A stretch of DNA of 13,930 nt from JAKAGZ01 sp035266865. GTDB taxonomy: Bacteria > Bacteroidota > Ignavibacteria > Ignavibacteriales > Ignavibacteriaceae. Below the pieces are notes generated by a model. The model saw nothing but the letters and a program-made list of their open reading frames with translations. It searched no databases and was not told where the DNA came from. Within the stretch, counting starts at the first letter, position 1; each line of letters starts with the position of its first letter. Shown here piece after piece: positions 13,652 through 13,930 of the stretch. The position numbers were made by a program, and so were the translations under genes. The stretch lies in the NCBI GenBank assembly GCA_035266865.1, contig DATFMR010000131.1, positions 1 through 13,930 on the forward strand, given 5' to 3'.

Positions 13652-13930
13652 ATGATTTATAAAGAAAGCATTTTGGACGCGATAGGTAACACTCCTCTCA
13701 TAAAATTAAATAAATTAAACAAGGGACTTAAGCCTCAGATTTTCGCGAAACTCGAATCAGCAAATCCGGGTGGTAGTGTAAAGGACCGAATTGGACTTTC
13801 AATGCTCGAAGCCGCCGAAAGAGATGGACAAATAAAACCCGGCGGGACAATTATTGAAGCAACCAGCGGAAATACAGGAATAGGATTAGCTCTTGCCGCT
13901 GCTGTAAAAGGTTATAAATCTATCTTTGTA
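13652..13930 (+). CDS. Cysteine synthase/cystathionine beta-synthase family enzyme, N-terminal part (cut by window end)
   Basis: The 93 visible codons start a PLP-dependent beta-replacement enzyme. The conserved elements are IGNTPLIKLNKL (11-22), NPGGSVKDR (38-46) with K44 as the PLP-binding lysine, and EATSGNTGIGLALA (69-82), the substrate-binding loop. The family makes cysteine from O-acetylserine and sulfide (CysK) or cystathionine from serine and homocysteine (CBS). The PGGSVKDRIGLSMLE wording leans toward the CBS-like branch common in this bacterial group, but the deciding C-terminal regulatory domains are outside the window. The ATG at 13652 is preceded by AGGAC with a suitable gap of about seven bases. 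It is transcribed away from marC from the shared 386-bp region. Confidence 0.93.
   Translation, partial: MIYKESILDAIGNTPLIKLNKLNKGLKPQIFAKLESANPGGSVKDRIGLSMLEAAERDGQIKPGGTIIEATSGNTGIGLALAAAVKGYKSIFV

Overview
The window looks like chromosomal DNA from a member of the Bacteroidota/Chlorobiota/Ignavibacteria group. This is inferred from the AT-rich intergenic DNA, the protein flavour (a divergent phosphoenolpyruvate carboxylase, secreted proteins of types common in that group) and the mixture of housekeeping and poorly known secreted genes. No rRNA, tRNA, transposase, integrase or CRISPR array was seen, so the taxonomic placement is only moderately certain.

Layout. The left edge holds the last codons of an upstream gene overlapping fmt (methionyl-tRNA formyltransferase, + strand, 28-942). 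Every gene from 995 to 13265 lies on the minus strand: an EreA/TraB/ChaN-like secreted protein (995-2326); a fragment of an unknown gene (2465-2734); an NTF2-like lipoprotein (2889-3383); a large secreted or membrane protein joining a zinc-protease motif to a ComEA-type DNA-binding-like domain (3483-5393); a decayed SpoIIE/PP2C phosphatase (5576-5865); a phosphoenolpyruvate carboxylase gene split by an in-frame TAA (5887-8433); an ATP-grasp enzyme (8645-9838); a GNAT acetyltransferase, a DHWC-type cupin and a small membrane protein (10062-11112); an SDR oxidoreductase preceded by another GNAT (11248-12487); and a MarC-family membrane protein (12648-13265). The right edge holds the first 93 codons of a cysteine synthase/cystathionine beta-synthase on the + strand (13652 onward).

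The main discovery is that the 3' end of fmt occurs three times in direct orientation: in the intact gene (about 765-924), as a remnant of about 160 bp at 2737-2902 with roughly 92% identity, and as a shorter, more diverged remnant at 8546-8629. The remnants bound two blocks of accessory-looking genes (943-2736 and about 2903-8545), and one gene is cut off exactly at the inner boundary. This is the pattern left by repeated insertion at a gene's 3' end, where each newcomer supplies a replacement tail and displaces the old one. The blocks also contain the window's decaying genes (the split ppc and the broken phosphatase), which fits an unstable, accessory region. No recombinase is visible, so the mechanism is unproven.

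The right half (8645-13930) looks ordinary: small metabolic and stress enzymes in short minus-strand transcription units, with a plausible terminator at 11164-11204 separating the GNAT-SDR pair from the membrane protein-cupin-GNAT group.
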